From contig NZ_JAGZSD010000002.1 of the NCBI RefSeq assembly GCF_018381315.1, positions 124,001-188,000 on the forward strand: a stretch of 64,000 nucleotides of DNA, in the 5' to 3' direction. Source of the stretch: Anaerostipes sp. (GTDB lineage: Bacteria; Bacillota; Clostridia; Lachnospirales; Lachnospiraceae). Below are positions 9,655-18,854 of the stretch, one piece after another (the first letter of the stretch is position 1; each line of letters starts with the position of its first letter). The notes under the pieces were generated by a model, which had not been told where the DNA came from, did no database searches, and saw only the letters and a list, made by a program, of their open reading frames with translations. Both the position numbers and the translations under genes were made by a program.

Positions 9655-10074
9655 ATGAAAAAAGTAATAACTTACGGAACTTATGATTTACTGCATGCAG
9701 GGCATATTAACTTGCTGAGAAGAGCAAAAGAACTGGGAGATTATTTAATTGTTGTTCTTTCCACAGATGAGTTCAACTGGGATGAAAAGCAGAAGAAATG
9801 CTATTTCACCTATGAAGAGAGAAAAAAACTTTTGGAAGCTATCCGTTATGTGGATCTTGTAATCCCGGAAAATAACTGGGAACAGAAAGTTTCAGATGTG
9901 CAGGAATACCATGTAGATACGTTTGTTATGGGCAATGATTGGGAAGGAAAATTTGATTTTCTCAAAGAATACTGCGATGTTGTCTATCTTCCGAGAACCG
10001 AAGGTATTTCAACAACAAAAATCAAACAGGATTTAGGGCTAATGGGAAAGAGTAAATCAGAAGATACTGAGTAA
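9655..10074 (+). CDS. tagD: Glycerol-3-phosphate cytidylyltransferase
   Basis: 139 residues, starting at ATG 9655 behind TGGAGG; a GTG directly before it is also possible. GTYDLLHAGH near the N-terminus contains the HxGH nucleotide-binding motif, and RTEGISTTKIK near residue 113 is the cytidylyltransferase signature. The length is close to the usual 130 residues of TagD/TarD. It makes CDP-glycerol from CTP and glycerol 3-phosphate, the donor for the three glycerophosphotransferases in this window. This is the gene that best identifies the locus as a glycerol-phosphate polymer pathway. Confidence 0.95.
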   Translation: MKKVITYGTYDLLHAGHINLLRRAKELGDYLIVVLSTDEFNWDEKQKKCYFTYEERKKLLEAIRYVDLVIPENNWEQKVSDVQEYHVDTFVMGNDWEGKFDFLKEYCDVVYLPRTEGISTTKIKQDLGLMGKSKSEDTE

Positions 10075-10101
10075 ATAGGGGCAGTACACAGGAGGTTTTG
10101 T

Positions 10102-10995
10102 ATGAATACACAAAAGGTGAGAAAGGCTGTAATACCGGCAGCGGGACTGGGTACTAGGTTTCTGCCTGCAACCAAAGCGATTCCAAAAGAAATGCTGCCG
10201 ATTGTCGATGTGCCGACTGTTCAGTATATTGTCGAGGAGGCAGTGGCCAGCGGCATTGAAGAAATTCTGATCATTACAAATTCAAATAAGCATTGTATGG
10301 AAAATCATTTTGACAAAGCCTATGAGCTTGAGGAGCGTCTGGCGGAATCCGGGAAAATGGAGCAGGTTAAGATGATTAACGATATCTCTAATATGGCCAA
10401 CATTTACTATGTACGCCAGAAGGAGCCGAAAGGTCTGGGACATGCTGTGCTGTGTGCAAAATCATTTATCGGAAATGAGCCGTTTGCAGTTCTGCTTGGA
10501 GATGATGTGGTGATCAATAAGGGCGGCAAGCCTGCGCTTGGACAGCTGGTGGAAGCGTATAATAAACACCATGCATCAGTTGTAGGTGTTCAGACAGTTG
10601 CAGCTGATCAGGTAAGCAAATATGGCATTGTAGCTCCGAATAAAAATGTGCCCGCAGACGGCCGTGCAGTGAAGTTAGATAACATGGTGGAAAAGCCAAA
10701 GCAAAAGGATGCTCCGAGCCGTTTGGCTGTACTTGGACGTTATGTTCTGACTCCGGAGATTTTTGAACTGCTGGAAAGCCAGGGAGCCGGTGCAGGGGGA
10801 GAGATCCAGCTTACGGACGCTATTTGCAGGCTGATTGATACACAGGCTGTTTATGCATATGACTTTGAAGGTATTCGTTATGATGTGGGAGACAAATTTG
10901 GATTTATCAAAGCAACCATTGACTTTGCCTTAGAACGCCCGGAATTACATGATCAGGTTGCCGCTTATCTCAAAGAGATCAGCGAAAATTTATAA
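10102..10995 (+). CDS. galU: UTP-glucose-1-phosphate uridylyltransferase
   Basis: 297 residues, starting at ATG 10102 behind AGGAGG. The N-terminus VRKAVIPAAGLGTRFLPATK and the following PKEMLPIVDVPTVQYI are the GalU/GtaB nucleotide-binding and substrate motifs. VEKPK near residue 196 and GGEIQLTDAI near 230 complete the family pattern. It makes UDP-glucose, a likely donor for glycolipid anchors or polymer glycosylation by the glycosyltransferases nearby. GC content and codon use are higher here than in the 0-8 kb segment. Confidence 0.95.
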   Translation: MNTQKVRKAVIPAAGLGTRFLPATKAIPKEMLPIVDVPTVQYIVEEAVASGIEEILIITNSNKHCMENHFDKAYELEERLAESGKMEQVKMINDISNMANIYYVRQKEPKGLGHAVLCAKSFIGNEPFAVLLGDDVVINKGGKPALGQLVEAYNKHHASVVGVQTVAADQVSKYGIVAPNKNVPADGRAVKLDNMVEKPKQKDAPSRLAVLGRYVLTPEIFELLESQGAGAGGEIQLTDAICRLIDTQAVYAYDFEGIRYDVGDKFGFIKATIDFALERPELHDQVAAYLKEISENL

Positions 10996-11008
10996 GGATG
11001 TACAGACA

Positions 11009-12175
11009 ATGAAACAAAAAATTAAAAAATTAATCACAAAACTATATAAAAAACTTACCTATGCAATACCCACAAGCAAAAAAATCATTATATTTCAAAG
11101 CAGCAACGGAAGAAATTATTCCGGCAATCCAAGATATATTTATGAAGAGATGGTGCGCCAGGGACTGGATAAAGAATATACTCTAATCTGGTTTTTGTTT
11201 GACACTACCATTGAGATTCCCGGCCGATGCAAGAAAATAAGAAATAATTATGTCCCATATTTCTGGTATCTGATGAGAGCCGGCGTCTGGGTGTTTGACA
11301 GCCGGCAGCCGATGTATATGCGGAAAAAGGATTCATGTATGTATATACAGACATGGCATGGAACACCTTTAAAGAAGCTTGCTCTGGATATGGATAAGAT
11401 GGATATGGGCGGAAGCCAGAATATCGAGGGCTACCATAATAAATTCCGCAGGGCAACAGCTTTATGGGATTATCTGATCTCACAGAATCCATTTTCTACT
11501 GAGATTTTTAAAAGCTGTTTTGCCTTTGAAGATAAACCGATTTTGGAGATTGGATATCCAAGAAATGATATTTTGATCAACGATGATAACCCGGAAGCAG
11601 TTCAAGAGATGCGCCAGAAGCTGGGTCTTCCGTTGGATAAGAAGATTATTTTATATGCACCCACCTGGAGAGACAATGAATTTCACTCAAAAGGTAAGTA
11701 TAAATTTGCTTCAAAGCTTGATTTTGACAAGGCCAGAGAGGCATTGGGCGATGAGTATGTATTTATCGTAAAATACCACTATCTTGTCTCAGAGTCCATC
11801 GACTGGAGTCCTTATGAGGGCTTTGTCTATACATTTGATGAGACAAAGGATATTGCATGGCTTTATCTGGTTTCAGACATGATGATTACGGATTATTCCT
11901 CAGTTATGTTTGATTACAGCATTCTTAAAAGGCCGATGTTCTTCTTTGCTTATGATCTGGAAGACTATAAGGACAACCTCCGCGGTTTTTATTTTGACTT
12001 TGTAAATGAGGTGCCGGGGCCTATTTCAAAAGATACAGACCAGTTGATAAACGATATCCTTACCTATGATCCCGCTCAGTGGAAAGACAAATATGATGCA
12101 TATCATGCAAAATTCAACTGCAGGGATGACGGAAAAGCGGCAGATAAGATCGTGAAAAAGATTACAGGACAATAA
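11009..12175 (+). CDS. CDP-glycerol glycerophosphotransferase (TagB/TagF family)
   Basis: 388 residues, starting at ATG 11009. An upstream in-frame start at 10949 lies inside galU and is rejected. The N-terminus is basic with an amphipathic helix for membrane association. TWHGTPLKKL is at about 114 and TDYSSVMFDYSILKRP at about 293, the two catalytic/binding motifs of the family. It adds glycerol phosphate from CDP-glycerol to a lipid-linked acceptor at the inner face of the membrane. Whether it is the primase (TagB) or the polymerase (TagF) cannot be told; at under 400 residues it lacks the N-terminal region of long TagF polymerases, which favours primase or short-chain action. Confidence 0.9.
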   Translation: MKQKIKKLITKLYKKLTYAIPTSKKIIIFQSSNGRNYSGNPRYIYEEMVRQGLDKEYTLIWFLFDTTIEIPGRCKKIRNNYVPYFWYLMRAGVWVFDSRQPMYMRKKDSCMYIQTWHGTPLKKLALDMDKMDMGGSQNIEGYHNKFRRATALWDYLISQNPFSTEIFKSCFAFEDKPILEIGYPRNDILINDDNPEAVQEMRQKLGLPLDKKIILYAPTWRDNEFHSKGKYKFASKLDFDKAREALGDEYVFIVKYHYLVSESIDWSPYEGFVYTFDETKDIAWLYLVSDMMITDYSSVMFDYSILKRPMFFFAYDLEDYKDNLRGFYFDFVNEVPGPISKDTDQLINDILTYDPAQWKDKYDAYHAKFNCRDDGKAADKIVKKITGQ

Positions 12176-12202
12176 AAAAAGAAGAGGAGACTCTTCTTTT
12201 TT
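12174..12202 (+). terminator. Intrinsic terminator
   Basis: AAAAAAAGAAGAG (12174-12186), a GAGA loop, then CTCTTCTTTTTT. A near-perfect 12-bp stem with T-run just after the CDP-glycerol transferase gene. It ends the transcript from 8040 at least in part. Confidence 0.85.
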
Positions 12203-12225
12203 ATCTATATGAAAGGTTTAACAGC

Positions 12226-14604
12226 ATGTTAACAAGAAAAAACGAGAAAAAGCAGCATATCTTTCAATGGATTGGATTAGCTGTTATTATACTGTATTTT
12301 ATTTTTGCAGCATTTCAGTACAAAATCTTTCAGGGAGATATATTTAAGGCGTACAAGGTTGATTCACCGGAGACAGAGGTGGTCTGTGACGGCTGGGAAA
12401 AGAAGTTGGAGTTTACAGCAGTTCAGAGGGAGCTTAAGTATTTTGAGATGACTTATCTGAATCCGAAGGGAGACACGGCACAAGGGCATGTCAGGGCAGA
12501 GATCAGGGATTCTTCAGGGAAAAGTGTATGGAAGAAGAACTTTCCTGCTTCTGAAATGAGAAAGGGTATTTATGCCAGAGGAATCCAGGGAACGGTCTAC
12601 GATGTCAATAAGAAGCTGAAAAAGGGTGAAGGGTATACTCTTATTTTAAAGGCTGTTGATATGCCGAAAGAACAAAACATTACGGCCAGAAGACCGGATC
12701 TTACGATGCATTATTATGGTTTTAATACTAAGAAATTCTGCATGCTTTTGGGAGCTGTTTTAATGCTGGCTGTTCTTCTGTGGGTTCCCAATAAGCTCAA
12801 TGAAAAATGGAATCTGTATCTTAGCAGAGCCATGTTTGCAGTTACACCTGTGCTTTCATTTGTTCTGTTGGAACGGTTTAACCAGACCAGCATCCGGAAT
12901 CTGGGAGTTTTTAAAAGCAGTGTCAATCTGCTGGTTTATATTCTCTTGCTGGCATTTTTCTTTTTGATCACAAACCGGACAAAAATCGCTTCGTGTTTGA
13001 CCGTGATTACAGTCTCTTTGCTGGGACTTGCTAATTACTTTGTGGTTTCTTTCCGCGGAATTGATCTGATGCCGATTGATTTTACTTCTATCCGGACGGC
13101 GGCCAATGTGGCTGCAGGCTATGAATACAGCATTAATACGGCGATTCTTTGGAATGGGGTTTTGATACTTGGTTTCCTGATTGTTTTATTCCGTCTGAAG
13201 GCCGGAAAAGGTTTGAAAAAGAAACAGCGTCTGATTCCTGCGGCAGTTTTTGCGGGAATGCTGCTGGTGAATATCAGTGTGTTCAGCAATACTCAGCGTT
13301 TAAGAGAGTGGGGCATCAAGATCAAACTCTTCAATCCATCTGTCAGCTGCAAGAGAAATGGCTATGCGGCGATCTTTACAGCCAGCCTTAAATTTCTGGT
13401 GGCAGAAAAACCGGAAGGGTACTCGGAAGAAAAAGTGGAACAGATCATGAAGCCGTATGTGAAAAAGGCTGAAAAAGAGAACCGGAATATCAACGTATCC
13501 GGGAAAAAGACAACAAAACAGACGCCCAATGTCATCGCAGTGATGAATGAATCATTTTCCGATCTGTCAGTACTTGGAGATTTTAAGACAAATGAAGATT
13601 ATATGCCGTTTTACCGCAGCCTGAAGAAAAATACCATCAAAGGGAACATGTATATGTCAAGTTTCGGGGGACAGACGGCCAACTCTGAGTTTGAATTTCT
13701 GACAGGCAGTTCCATGGCATTCCTTCCGGGAGGATCTGTGGCTTACCAGTATCAGGTCAAGGATGAACTGGGAAACCTTACAACAACTTTAAAGGAACAG
13801 GGATATCAGGGCCTGAAGGCACTCCACCCATATCTGGCCAGCGGTTATAACAGAGAAGTTGTGTATCCGCTGCTTGGATTCAGTGATTTCTTATCTGATG
13901 TGGACTTTAAGGAGCCTGAGATGCTGAGAAGGTTTATCTCCGATAAAGAAAACTATAAAAAAGTGATTGAGGAGTATGAAAAGGCCAAAGAAAAGAGCAG
14001 TACGCCTTACTACATGTTTAATGTAACAGTACAAAACCACGGCGGGTATGACAAGGGATACACCAACTTTAAACAGAAGATTCATATTACTGACGGAAAA
14101 GGCGATGATATTGCTGACCGTTATCTCAGTCTGGTCAAAGAATCGGATTCCGCCTTTGAATATTTAATCCGTTATTTTGAAAAGGTAAAGGAGCCTACCG
14201 TAATTGTCATGTTCGGAGATCATCAGCCAAGTTTGGATGCTGAATTTTATAATAAAGTAAATAACGGTGACGGACAGAGAAAGCAGAAAGTACCGTTTGT
14301 CATTTGGGCCAACTATGACATTAAAGAACAGACAGTAAATGATATCAGCCCGAATTATCTGGGTGCTTTCCTTGTGAATACTTTGAATCTGGATGAGACA
14401 CCATATGAAAAGTACTTGCTGGCACTGCACAAAAAATATCCTGTAGTTACATCCCATGTATATATGGATGCTGACAGGCGGCTGCATTCTATTGACACTT
14501 TGGACGATTTGCCTGAGGATTTAAAACAGTACTGGATGGTTCAGTATTATCATTTATTTGCAAAGGATAAAAGAGATGATTCTTTATTTTTCCTGAAGGA
14601 GTAG
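12226..14604 (+). CDS. LtaS-like phosphoglycerol transferase (sulfatase fold)
   Basis: 792 residues, starting at ATG 12226 behind GAAAGG. One N-terminal helix (about 14-33), an extracytoplasmic segment of about 130 residues, five or six further helices (about 168-350), then an extracellular alkaline-phosphatase/sulfatase domain from about 425. NVIAVMNESFSD supplies the metal-binding Glu, GGQTANSEFEFL places the nucleophilic Thr at residue 484, and MFGDHQPS near 665 supplies the metal-binding Asp/His. This matches LtaS/MdoB enzymes that move glycerol phosphate from phosphatidylglycerol. It is longer than LtaS, mainly through the early extracytoplasmic insertion. It may polymerise lipoteichoic acid or decorate the wall polymer with phosphoglycerol; the sequence does not decide. 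Confidence 0.9.
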   Translation: MLTRKNEKKQHIFQWIGLAVIILYFIFAAFQYKIFQGDIFKAYKVDSPETEVVCDGWEKKLEFTAVQRELKYFEMTYLNPKGDTAQGHVRAEIRDSSGKSVWKKNFPASEMRKGIYARGIQGTVYDVNKKLKKGEGYTLILKAVDMPKEQNITARRPDLTMHYYGFNTKKFCMLLGAVLMLAVLLWVPNKLNEKWNLYLSRAMFAVTPVLSFVLLERFNQTSIRNLGVFKSSVNLLVYILLLAFFFLITNRTKIASCLTVITVSLLGLANYFVVSFRGIDLMPIDFTSIRTAANVAAGYEYSINTAILWNGVLILGFLIVLFRLKAGKGLKKKQRLIPAAVFAGMLLVNISVFSNTQRLREWGIKIKLFNPSVSCKRNGYAAIFTASLKFLVAEKPEGYSEEKVEQIMKPYVKKAEKENRNINVSGKKTTKQTPNVIAVMNESFSDLSVLGDFKTNEDYMPFYRSLKKNTIKGNMYMSSFGGQTANSEFEFLTGSSMAFLPGGSVAYQYQVKDELGNLTTTLKEQGYQGLKALHPYLASGYNREVVYPLLGFSDFLSDVDFKEPEMLRRFISDKENYKKVIEEYEKAKEKSSTPYYMFNVTVQNHGGYDKGYTNFKQKIHITDGKGDDIADRYLSLVKESDSAFEYLIRYFEKVKEPTVIVMFGDHQPSLDAEFYNKVNNGDGQRKQKVPFVIWANYDIKEQTVNDISPNYLGAFLVNTLNLDETPYEKYLLALHKKYPVVTSHVYMDADRRLHSIDTLDDLPEDLKQYWMVQYYHLFAKDKRDDSLFFLKE

Positions 14605-14613
14605 GAGGGTGCT

Positions 14614-15549
14614 ATGGTTACAATTCTATTAGCAACATATAATGGAGAGGATTATTTGAAGGCTCAATTAGAATCCATTGCTTCCCAGACGTACGGTAAC
14701 TGGAGGCTTGTCACAGGCGATGACGGATCCTGCGATGGGACTTTGGGTATTTTGGAGGATTTTAAGGCCCGCTATCCGGATCAGGTCAAGATTATTAGAA
14801 ATGAACCGGCTACCGGAGGTGCCAAGAGCAATTTTATCAGTCTTCTGAGAAATGCCCACGGTCCGTATTTTATGTTCTGTGATCAGGACGATGTATGGAA
14901 ACGGGATAAGATTTATGAAACACTAAAAAAGATGGAGGCATTGGAGGAGCGCTACGGGAAAGAAACTCCGATCCTTGTTCATACAGATCTGTCTGTGGTA
15001 GACGAGAATCTGGAAATGATAGCCGAGTCTTTTTTCCAATATGCCAACATTCCGAAAAGAATTGCATTAAATCAGCTGATCGTTCAAAATTCTGTTACCG
15101 GATGCACGTCGATGATTAATCGTGCCCTGCAGAAGTATTTCCTTCAGCCGCTTCCAATGGGGAAGATTCTGATGCACGATTATTGGGCGGCACTGATTGC
15201 AAAGATCTTCGGCAGGATCGGATTTGTCAATGAACCGACCATGTATTACAGGCAGCATGGGAGCAATGCCGTAGGGGCAAAGAATTCCAGAAATCCGTTA
15301 TTTTTAATGCAGAGGCTGAAAGAGGGAAAAGAGTCCTACCGGAAGCAGATGATCAAGTCCATGGAGCAGATTCAGGGATTTGTGGAGACTTACGGAGAGG
15401 AGATTCAGGGGCTTGATGACTACAACCTGCTGAATACCTATGGAAATCTTTATTATAAAGGGAAAATGCGCAGGCTGTTTTTCTACAAGAATCATCAGGT
15501 ACTGAAGGAAGGAAATATCCGGAAGCTGATGCAGTGGCTGTGGGGTTAA
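14614..15549 (+). CDS. Family 2 glycosyltransferase (rhamnosyltransferase-like)
   Basis: 311 residues, starting at ATG 14614 behind AGGAGG. It opens with VTILLATYNGEDYLKAQLESI, has GDDGSCDGT near 33-41 and FCDQDDVW near 90 (the DxD-type metal site). YRQHGSNAVG near 210 is typical of the RfbF/WbbL-like branch that transfers rhamnose or a related sugar to a lipid-linked acceptor. Donor and acceptor cannot be read from sequence. It is 9 bases downstream of the LtaS-like gene and 6 bases upstream of the next glycerophosphotransferase, so the three form one unit. Confidence 0.85.
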   Translation: MVTILLATYNGEDYLKAQLESIASQTYGNWRLVTGDDGSCDGTLGILEDFKARYPDQVKIIRNEPATGGAKSNFISLLRNAHGPYFMFCDQDDVWKRDKIYETLKKMEALEERYGKETPILVHTDLSVVDENLEMIAESFFQYANIPKRIALNQLIVQNSVTGCTSMINRALQKYFLQPLPMGKILMHDYWAALIAKIFGRIGFVNEPTMYYRQHGSNAVGAKNSRNPLFLMQRLKEGKESYRKQMIKSMEQIQGFVETYGEEIQGLDDYNLLNTYGNLYYKGKMRRLFFYKNHQVLKEGNIRKLMQWLWG

Positions 15550-15555
15550 GATAAA

Positions 15556-16722
15556 ATGAAAAGTGGGATAAAACTTGTATTTAAATATATTGTCATGTAC
15601 TTGTCATGTCTGGCACCCAGGAGCAGAAAGATATGGGTTTTCGGAGCGTGGCTTGGCCAGCAGTTTGCCGATAACCCAAAATATCTTTTTATTGAAGCAA
15701 ATCAGATGGAAGGCATAAGGCCGATTTGGATCACAAAAAATCCCCAGGTTCTCAGGGAAGTGAGAAAAATGGGATATGAAGCATATTTGTTTGCCAGTTT
15801 AAAGGGAATTCTCTTCCAGCTCAGGGCTAAATACGCGGTGATGTGCAACGGAATCAGCGATTTAAATCATACATTCCTCGGCAGAGCGGTTTTCCTGAAT
15901 GTCTGGCATGGAGTTCCGCTGAAAAAGGTTGGGTATGATGATACAATGGGAAAAAACTGGGACAGCAGAGGACAGAAAATCCGCAGAAAAATACAGCAGT
16001 TTCCTCTTGGCAGAGAATACGTGGTGGCTACCAGTGATACCTTTGCCAAGATTTACAGGAGTGCATTCCGCCGCCCGTCAAAGCAGATACTGACATACGG
16101 ACAGCCGAGAAATGATATATTCTATGACCGTGATCATATTTTCCCTGTAAATGAAAAGCTGCAGGAGAGGCTTAAGGGACACAAGGCAGTCCTTTATGCT
16201 CCTACCCATCGTCTGGAAGGCAGCATTCCGTTTCCTCTGGAAGAAAATTTTGACTTAAAAAGGCTGGATGAATTCTGCCGCGATCATCATATACTGTTTA
16301 TTATACGCAGGCATTTCTATCATTTTAAGGAAGAAATTGATTTGTCGTCTTATTCCAATATTCTGGATATGACAAAGGAAACGCTGGATATTCAGGAACT
16401 TTTGATGGCAGCTGACTTGCTGATTACGGATTATTCGAGTACGTACATTGATTACTTGCTGCTGGACCGGCCTGTGATTTTTTATAATTTTGATTATGAC
16501 AGCTACATTGAAAAAGACCGGGAGATGTATTTTCCATATGAAAAGGTGACGCCTGGTATGAAGGCAGAAACATTTGATGAACTGATGGAAGGGTTGAAGC
16601 AGGTCTTCTCCGGATCTGACGATTTTGCTGAAGACAGAAAAAATGTAAGGAATCTTTTTTACTGTGAGAAAGGGCAGAAAGCAGTGGGGAAAGAGCTTCT
16701 GGAAAAAATGAAGCATTTGTAA
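15556..16722 (+). CDS. CDP-glycerol glycerophosphotransferase (TagB family)
   Basis: 388 residues, starting at ATG 15556. NVWHGVPLKKVGYDD at about 114 and TDYSSTYIDYLLLDRP at about 291 are the family motifs; YGQPRND near 180 is also conserved. It is the third CDP-glycerol:glycerophosphotransferase domain in the locus and clearly diverged from the one at 11009, so the three probably act on different acceptors (linker unit, main chain, side branch). It is the last gene of the polymer locus, followed by a terminator and an intergenic repeat. Confidence 0.88.
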   Translation: MKSGIKLVFKYIVMYLSCLAPRSRKIWVFGAWLGQQFADNPKYLFIEANQMEGIRPIWITKNPQVLREVRKMGYEAYLFASLKGILFQLRAKYAVMCNGISDLNHTFLGRAVFLNVWHGVPLKKVGYDDTMGKNWDSRGQKIRRKIQQFPLGREYVVATSDTFAKIYRSAFRRPSKQILTYGQPRNDIFYDRDHIFPVNEKLQERLKGHKAVLYAPTHRLEGSIPFPLEENFDLKRLDEFCRDHHILFIIRRHFYHFKEEIDLSSYSNILDMTKETLDIQELLMAADLLITDYSSTYIDYLLLDRPVIFYNFDYDSYIEKDREMYFPYEKVTPGMKAETFDELMEGLKQVFSGSDDFAEDRKNVRNLFYCEKGQKAVGKELLEKMKHL

Positions 16723-16751
16723 AACAACATAAAAAAGAGATAGAGACAGTC

Positions 16752-16797
16752 AAAAGCTGATTCTCCTGTAGATTGAACAGGGGAATCAGCTTTTTTT
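16752..16797 (+). terminator. Intrinsic terminator of the surface-polymer locus
   Basis: AAAAGCTGATTC with CCTG (16752-16767) pairs with CAGG and GAATCAGCTTTTTT (16778-16797). Long stem with T7 tail, immediately followed by repeat family 1 copy A. Confidence 0.85.
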
Positions 16798-16802
16798 ATT
16801 TC

Positions 16803-16864
16803 ATTTCATAGGAAAGTGCGTCCCATGAAATAAAGAACACTCAGTGCAGGATGCGCACAAATGC
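16803..16864 (+). repeat. Dispersed intergenic repeat family 1, copy A
   Basis: 62 bases matching the copy at 46801-46862 at 58 positions. The first part forms a hairpin (ATTTCATAGG against CCCATGAAAT, one mismatch) whose loop GTGCGT can pair with downstream GCGCAC (16853-16858). It begins right after the T-run of the preceding terminator. The 324-base gap before the next gene holds this repeat, two terminators and no gene. Confidence 0.75.
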
Positions 16865-16893
16865 ATAGAGAAATGATTTACCTTTGGCGCATA

Positions 16894-16938
16894 AAGTGAA
16901 CAAGCCCCTCATAGAGTGAGGAGCCTTGTCCACTTTTT
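16894..16938 (+). terminator. Second intrinsic terminator upstream of the PTS cluster
   Basis: AAGTG, ACAAG and CCCCTCA pair with TGAGG, CCTTGT and CACTT around a short TAGAG loop, then T7. It insulates the catabolic cluster from upstream transcription. On the minus strand the stem is not followed by a good T-run. Confidence 0.7.
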
Positions 16939-17046
16939 TATCTTCCTAACTGATGGGAAATAGTCCGGTTGAGGGCCGTGAAAGCCTCGTGGTATTCTTG
17001 AGACAAGATAAAAGTGGTTATGCAGCAATTAAAGGAGGAGATACAG

Positions 17047-18081
17047 ATGAGAGCGGCAGTTTATTATGCACCTAACGATCTGAGGATGGAAGATGTGGAA
17101 ACACCGGAGCCTGGGCCTGGGGAAATATTGATGAAAAATGTTTCGGCGCTGACCTGCGGAACGGACTTAAAACAATACAAACGGGGATATCCCAAATTTA
17201 AAGAGGGACAGAAGCTGATCTTTGGGCATGAGAGTGCCGGCATTGTTGCGAAAGTAGGAGAAGGAGTCACCGGTTTTAAAATTGGAGACCGGATTGCACC
17301 TCATAATTCTGCTCCGTGCAACCAGTGCTATTACTGTAAAATCGGGGAGCACAGCATGTGTGAAAATCTTACTATGGTAAAAAGTGCATGGGCTGAGTAC
17401 CGCCTGCTTCCCGCAGCCATTGTCAGAGAAAATGTGTTCCACATCCCGGATCATATTTCGTTCCGATCCGCTGCTCTTTTAGAACCGCTTGGGAGTGCAG
17501 TTCATGGGATTACGGATGCTGATATTCAGCTGATGGATACTGTGGTAATTAACGGGGCCGGACCGCTGGGATTAATGATGACAAAGCTTGCCAAGCTCCG
17601 GGGAGCCTATGTTATCAGTACAGATAAAAATCCAAAACGGCTTGCAGTAGCCAGAGAGCTTGGAGCTGATGTCACCATTAATATTTCAGAGGAAGAAGAT
17701 GTGACAGAAGCTGTCAAAGGACTGACCCCTTACGGAAGAGGCGCAGATATTGCCATTGATGCCACAGGGATTCCGGAGGTGTGGGAGAAAAATCTTTATA
17801 TGGTAAGAAAAGCAGGCACTGTTTTGGAATTCGGAGGATGCCGGGGAGGAAGCAGTATTACAGTCGATACCACGCTTCTTCACTATTCCCAGCTGACAGT
17901 GAAGGGGGTATACCATACGACTCCAAAACTTGAAGAGCAGGCGTTCAGGCTCATTGAAAGAGGAATTATCAATGAAGACCTCTTCGTAAATAATACATAC
18001 CCTTTGGAGCAGTGTCTTGAAGCATTGGAATCCCATGCAGGAGGAGATGTCATAAAAAATGAAATCCGCTGCGATTTATAA
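17047..18081 (+). CDS. Zinc-dependent medium-chain dehydrogenase (sorbitol/galactitol-phosphate DH-like)
   Basis: 344 residues. ATG 17047 is chosen because AAAGGAGGAG lies 8 bases before it; an in-frame ATG at 17014 has no such site. LTCGTD carries the catalytic-zinc Cys and FGHESAG the His. CNQCYYCKIGEHSMC holds the four structural-zinc Cys. INGAGPLGLM near 168 starts the Rossmann fold, and STDKNPKR after its second strand indicates NAD(H) preference. As first gene of a cluster with a galactitol-family PTS it probably oxidises the imported sugar(-alcohol) phosphate. It resembles GatD-type enzymes, but the exact substrate is open. Confidence 0.85.
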   Translation: MRAAVYYAPNDLRMEDVETPEPGPGEILMKNVSALTCGTDLKQYKRGYPKFKEGQKLIFGHESAGIVAKVGEGVTGFKIGDRIAPHNSAPCNQCYYCKIGEHSMCENLTMVKSAWAEYRLLPAAIVRENVFHIPDHISFRSAALLEPLGSAVHGITDADIQLMDTVVINGAGPLGLMMTKLAKLRGAYVISTDKNPKRLAVARELGADVTINISEEEDVTEAVKGLTPYGRGADIAIDATGIPEVWEKNLYMVRKAGTVLEFGGCRGGSSITVDTTLLHYSQLTVKGVYHTTPKLEEQAFRLIERGIINEDLFVNNTYPLEQCLEALESHAGGDVIKNEIRCDL

Positions 18082-18110
18082 TATCTGCAGACGCACAGAA
18101 GGAGGAAATT

Positions 18111-18758
18111 ATGGAGAAAGAGAAAGCAAAAATTGAGGTTATCAAAGCGGCTATTGCGTGCAGTGAGAAGAAACTGATCCATGGAACGTCAGGGAATGTA
18201 TCCATAGCCTGCCGGGAAGAAGGGGTTATGGTCATAACTCCCAGCGGTATTCCCTATGAGGAGATCTCACCCGGCATGGTGCCGGTAATTGATCTTTATA
18301 CAGGTGAGTGGACAGAAGGAGAATGCAAACCGTCTACGGAGGCCCCTATGCATCGGCTGATTTACCAGAAGAAAGAAAAAATGCAGGCAGTTGTGCACAC
18401 CCATTCACCGTTTGCAACAGCTATGTCCATTCTTGTGGAAGAGCTTCCGGCAGTTGCGGCAGCCTCTGCACCGTATTCACCGGTGAAGGTGGCGCCGTTT
18501 GAGATTCCGGGATCGGAAGAAATTGCAGAAGCAGCAGTCGAGGCCATGGGAGAGCACAATGTGGTCTGCCTGCTCAAGAATCATGGATTGATTGCAGCAG
18601 GCATAAATGTGTCTCAGGCAATGAGCATTGCAGAATATGTGGAGGAAAATTCACAGATTGCGTATTACACGTATACGGCAGGGAAAATGGATCCTATACC
18701 AGAGTATGGATACAAGATTATGCACGACCGGGCCGTAAAAAAATTAGGCTTAGAATAA
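18111..18758 (+). CDS. Class II aldolase/adducin family (L-fuculose-phosphate aldolase-like)
   Basis: 215 residues, starting at ATG 18111 behind AGGAGG. GTSGNVS (25-31) and TPSG (43-46) bind the phosphate, E77 is the general acid/base, and H96, H98 and H158 are the zinc ligands (HTHSPFA, KNHGLI). Length and motifs match FucA/RhaD-like aldolases, which split ketose 1-phosphates into dihydroxyacetone phosphate and an aldehyde; some relatives are epimerases or decarboxylases. A second aldolase of the unrelated FBA fold lies in the same cluster at 23049, so this one may act on a different intermediate. No kinase is nearby, which suits an enzyme acting on a monophosphate. Confidence 0.88.
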   Translation: MEKEKAKIEVIKAAIACSEKKLIHGTSGNVSIACREEGVMVITPSGIPYEEISPGMVPVIDLYTGEWTEGECKPSTEAPMHRLIYQKKEKMQAVVHTHSPFATAMSILVEELPAVAAASAPYSPVKVAPFEIPGSEEIAEAAVEAMGEHNVVCLLKNHGLIAAGINVSQAMSIAEYVEENSQIAYYTYTAGKMDPIPEYGYKIMHDRAVKKLGLE

Positions 18759-18854
18759 ACAAAACTGCCAATACAGCAATGGGAAAAAATACCTGATGGA
18801 TGAGCGGAACTGAGGTGATAAGATTAGAGAAAATATGATGAGAGGGTGATAGCG